Positions 11,794 to 14,045 of a stretch of DNA of 14,045 bases are shown in pieces. Source of the DNA: DATEOR01 sp046734455 (GTDB taxonomy: Bacteria > Actinomycetota > Thermoleophilia > Gaiellales > Gaiellaceae). The notes beneath the pieces were generated by a model. The model saw nothing but the letters and a program-made list of their open reading frames with translations. It did not search any database and had not been told where the DNA came from. How positions within the stretch are numbered: the stretch's first letter is position 1; the number at the start of each line of letters is the position of its first letter. A program made the position numbers and the translations under genes. Location: positions 1 through 14,045 of the forward strand of contig JBKPRJ010000081.1 in NCBI GenBank assembly GCA_046734455.1, written 5' to 3'.

Positions 11794-13716
11794 TCAGAAC
11801 TTACAAACGAAGATGTCGACCGTGCTGCCGGTGGGCGCGTCGCTGCCGCCGGCCGGATCCTGGTCCTGAACGATGTTGTCCTGGTTCGGATCGGAACAGG
11901 CGACGTTTGTGGCGTGGACCTTGAACCCATTGGCCTTCAGGTCGTCGATTGCCACCTGCTTGTCCTGGCCGACCTCGTCCGGGACGGTGGTGGTGCTCGG
12001 TCCGCTCGAGACGGTGATCGAAACGGTTGAGCCCTTCGCGGCCTGCGTGCCTCCGTCCGGGCTCTGGTCGGAGACGTTGCCCTGCGGCGTCGTGTCCGAG
12101 GGAGCATTGGTCGAAGAGACCTCGAAGCCGGCCTGCTCGAGAGTGGCCCGCGCGTCGGCCTCCGTCATCCCGACGACGTTCGGCACCTCCACCTGCTTCG
12201 TCCCCTTGGACACGTCGAGCACGACCTCGGTGCCCTCGACCACCTGCTCGCCGGCGGCTGGATCCTGGTCGATGACCTGGCCGGCCGGCTTCGGCGAGAA
12301 GACCTCATGTTTGCTGGCGTTCAGGTTCGCGTCGTTGAGCGCTTGCACCGCATCGCCGTAGTTCATCCCGGTCACGTCGGGCACCGAGGTCTTCGGCGCC
12401 CCGGTTGAGACGATGAACGTCACCGTGTCGCCCTTCTGAATGCGCGAGCCCTGTTTCGGGTTCTGGTCGAAGACACGCCCCTTCTCGACGTCCGCGTTCG
12501 CAGCGTGTTGGACGTCCGGCTCCAGGCCCGCCTGCTGGATCAGGTTGACCGCGGCGTCCTCCTTCAGCCCGATGACGTACGGCACGGCGACCGGCTCGTT
12601 CGCGGCGAGCTGGTCCTGGATCTGGGAGTAGACGTACCAGCCCGCAAACCCGGCCGCGGCGAGCAGGAGCGCCACGAGGACCCAAGGCCCCCAGCGGCGC
12701 CGCTTCCGCGGCGGTTCGTCGTAGTAGCCGGGCCCGTAGGGAGGTGGCGTTCGCGCGGTAGGCGGCGGAGGGCCCTGCGGGCGCGTCACGGCGGTGCCCG
12801 CGAGCACCTCGGTGGAACCGCCGTCGCCTACGAGCGCCGCTCCGGCCAGGAGCGCGGTGGCGGCCTCCGACGTCTCGGGTGAGAGCGGCAGCCCGGCCTC
12901 GACCCGGTGCAGATCCTCGGAGAACTCCTCGGCGGTCTGGTACCGGTCCTCCGGGTTTTTCGAGAGCGCGCGGAGGACGACCTGGTCGAGCTCCTCGGGA
13001 ATCTCCGGGCGGATCTTCGACGGCGGCTTCGGCGCCTCGTTCAAATGCTTCATGGCGATCTCGATCGCCGAATCGCCGGTGAACGGCACCTTCCCGGTCA
13101 GCATCTCGTAGAGGACGATCCCGACCGAGTAGAGGTCGGACGACGCGGTCACCGGCGCTCCGCGCGCCTGCTCGGGGGAGAGGTACTGCGCCGTCCCCAT
13201 GATCGAGCCGGCCTCCGTCATCTGCGACGCGCCCGCGCGCGCGATGCCGAAGTCCGTCACCTTGAGCCGCTCGCCGATCAGGATGTTGTGCGGCTTGATG
13301 TCGCGGTGGATGATCCCGTGCCGATGCGCGAAGCGGAGCGCCTCGAGGATCTCGTGCGAGTACGCGAGCGCCTGCGGGATCGGCAGCGGCCCGCGCGTCA
13401 TGATCAGCTCCTTGAGGCTCCGCCCCTCGATGACCTCCATCGCGATGTAGTAGGTGCCCTCGGCCTCGCCGCGGTCGTAGACGGAGACGATGTTCGGGTG
13501 GGAGAGGGCCGCGGCCGACTTCGCCTCGCGCCGGAAGCGTTCGATGAAGAGGTCGTCGTTCGCGTAGCGGTCGTTCAGGATCTTGATCGCGACGCGGCGG
13601 CCGAGATCTTCGTCCTCGGCGAGATAGACGTTCGCCATCCCGCCGGAGCCGAGCTTGCGGACGATCCGGTAGCGGCCGTCGAAGAGGGTGTTGATCAGCG
13701 TGTCGGAAGTCGACAT
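11794..13716 (-). CDS. pknB: Ser/Thr protein kinase PknB with four PASTA domains
   Basis: PknB is a membrane kinase that senses muropeptides and lipid II and controls wall synthesis and division. The product is 640 residues. The kinase domain (about 16-277) has GSGGMANV, Lys45, HRD with Asp139 and DFG with Asp155. In the activation loop Thr167 is kept where M. tuberculosis PknB has Thr171, but the equivalent of Thr173 is Ala; Thr175 precedes the APE-type SPEQ. A Pro-rich juxtamembrane stretch leads to one helix (about 342-362). Four PASTA domains follow, starting VPYVIG, VPDVTG, VPNVVG and VPDEVG. The last carries Cys607 and Cys638, which could form a disulfide. It lies 20 bp after pbpA and directly before ddl, whereas mycobacteria have pbpA-pknA-pknB. 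Confidence 0.97.
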   Translation of the reverse strand: MSTSDTLINTLFDGRYRIVRKLGSGGMANVYLAEDEDLGRRVAIKILNDRYANDDLFIERFRREAKSAAALSHPNIVSVYDRGEAEGTYYIAMEVIEGRSLKELIMTRGPLPIPQALAYSHEILEALRFAHRHGIIHRDIKPHNILIGERLKVTDFGIARAGASQMTEAGSIMGTAQYLSPEQARGAPVTASSDLYSVGIVLYEMLTGKVPFTGDSAIEIAMKHLNEAPKPPSKIRPEIPEELDQVVLRALSKNPEDRYQTAEEFSEDLHRVEAGLPLSPETSEAATALLAGAALVGDGGSTEVLAGTAVTRPQGPPPPTARTPPPYGPGYYDEPPRKRRRWGPWVLVALLLAAAGFAGWYVYSQIQDQLAANEPVAVPYVIGLKEDAAVNLIQQAGLEPDVQHAANADVEKGRVFDQNPKQGSRIQKGDTVTFIVSTGAPKTSVPDVTGMNYGDAVQALNDANLNASKHEVFSPKPAGQVIDQDPAAGEQVVEGTEVVLDVSKGTKQVEVPNVVGMTEADARATLEQAGFEVSSTNAPSDTTPQGNVSDQSPDGGTQAAKGSTVSITVSSGPSTTTVPDEVGQDKQVAIDDLKANGFKVHATNVACSDPNQDNIVQDQDPAGGSDAPTGSTVDIFVCKF

Positions 13717-13730
13717 CTTGGTTTAGCCTA
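13717..13730 (-). promoter_or_regulatory. Candidate -10 box for a leaderless pknB transcript
   Basis: On the minus strand TAGGCT (13730-13725) fits TANNNT and ends 8 nt before the pknB ATG; no Shine-Dalgarno sequence is present in the 20-bp gap after pbpA. No clear -35 is seen. An internal promoter here would let pknB-ddl be expressed apart from pbpA. Confidence 0.3.
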
Positions 13731-13736
13731 GGTACT

Positions 13737-14045
13737 TCAGCGCAGAAGCGCCTCGATTATCTCCTTGGCGATCGGAGCGGCGGTCGCTCCGCCCGTACCG
13801 CTCTGGTTGGAGAGGGCGACGGCCACGGCCACCTCGGGGTTCTGCGCGGGGGCGAAGGCGATGAACCACGTGTCGTTCTCGCCGGTTCGGCCGGTCTCGG
13901 CGGTCCCGGTCTTGCCGGCGACCTGGATGCCGGGAATCTGGGCCGCTACACCGGTCCCACCCTGAACCACCGCGGTCATCATGGCGGTCAGCTCGGCTGC
14001 CGTCTGCGGCTTCATGGCCTCCTTCCAGGTGTCCGGGTCGGTCCT
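13737..14045 (-). CDS. pbpA: Penicillin-binding protein, transpeptidase C-terminal end (PbpA-like)
   Basis: Only the last 102 residues are in the window; the frame stays open to the right edge. The visible part is the end of a class B-type transpeptidase domain that crosslinks peptidoglycan outside the membrane. The KTG active-site box is present (VAGKTGTAETG), preceded by WKEAMKPQTAAELTAMM and followed by DTWFIAFAPAQNPEVAVAVAL. The catalytic SxxK serine and SxN motif lie outside. The sequence around KTGTAE and FAPAQ closely resembles M. tuberculosis PbpA, which also lies just upstream of the pknA/pknB kinases, so rodA, pstP and FHA-domain genes may lie beyond the edge. Assignment to PbpA rather than FtsI rests on this context. 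Confidence 0.9.
   Translation of the reverse strand, partial: RTDPDTWKEAMKPQTAAELTAMMTAVVQGGTGVAAQIPGIQVAGKTGTAETGRTGENDTWFIAFAPAQNPEVAVAVALSNQSGTGGATAAPIAKEIIEALLR

Noticed and set aside
10797..11924. 375-codon plus-strand open frame over ddl and the end of pknB
   Set aside because: It lies antisense to two genes with full conserved motifs, and its product is rich in Arg, Asp and Leu without domains; it is a codon-bias shadow.
11790..11930. Upstream start for ddl giving a 47-residue N-terminal extension
   Set aside because: The extension is Arg/Thr/Pro-rich, overlaps the end of pknB and has no family similarity; MARVRVAVIMGG is the normal N terminus.

Overview
The window is about two-thirds G+C and densely coded. 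It has many GTG starts, few Shine-Dalgarno sequences and gene sets typical of Actinomycetota: a SufBDSU iron-sulfur operon, a mycobacterial-type bifunctional dCTP deaminase/dUTPase, and a pbpA-pknB cell-wall block with a PASTA kinase. The flavour of the proteins suggests a deep-branching high-GC actinobacterium such as Thermoleophilia (Gaiellales/Solirubrobacterales). That placement is inference from memory, not a computed phylogeny.

Left third (1-5154, + strand): a tightly packed SUF operon. Its order is sufB (5' end outside the window), a small VOC-fold protein, sufD, a class I SAM methyltransferase, sufS, sufU and a Rieske-type ferredoxin. Most junctions overlap or are 3-4 bp apart. SufS takes sulfur from cysteine, SufU accepts it, and SufB/SufD (with SufC, not visible here) build the cluster. 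The VOC protein and methyltransferase are not standard SUF components.

Middle (5155-7999): a compact independent transcription unit at about 5195-5390 looks like a structured non-coding RNA. It has its own -10 box, a 14-nt near-perfect complement to the 16S rRNA 3' end, several long-range helices including a possible pseudoknot, and a perfect 11-bp terminator hairpin. It is followed by a secreted protein with a DUF11-like domain and calcium-binding RTX repeats. Convergent to that gene is a two-gene minus-strand operon: dcd, then an NAD(P)-binding NDUFA9/NmrA-like protein.

Right (8000-14045): gabT (class III aminotransferase) shares a 32-bp divergent promoter region with dcd. It is followed by a transmembrane Ser/Thr kinase with an extracellular galactose-binding-like domain in place of PASTA repeats. 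Convergent with it is the minus-strand block pbpA (only the C-terminal end is visible), pknB with four PASTA domains, and ddl. This couples peptidoglycan crosslinking, muropeptide sensing and D-Ala-D-Ala synthesis.

The most interesting item is the RNA at about 5195-5390. The next most interesting are the VOC and methyltransferase genes wired into the SUF operon, and the kinase with the unusual ectodomain. No CRISPR array, insertion sequence, tRNA or rRNA gene was seen. No gene-free stretch exceeds 300 bases; the longest (5155-5418) holds the RNA unit.
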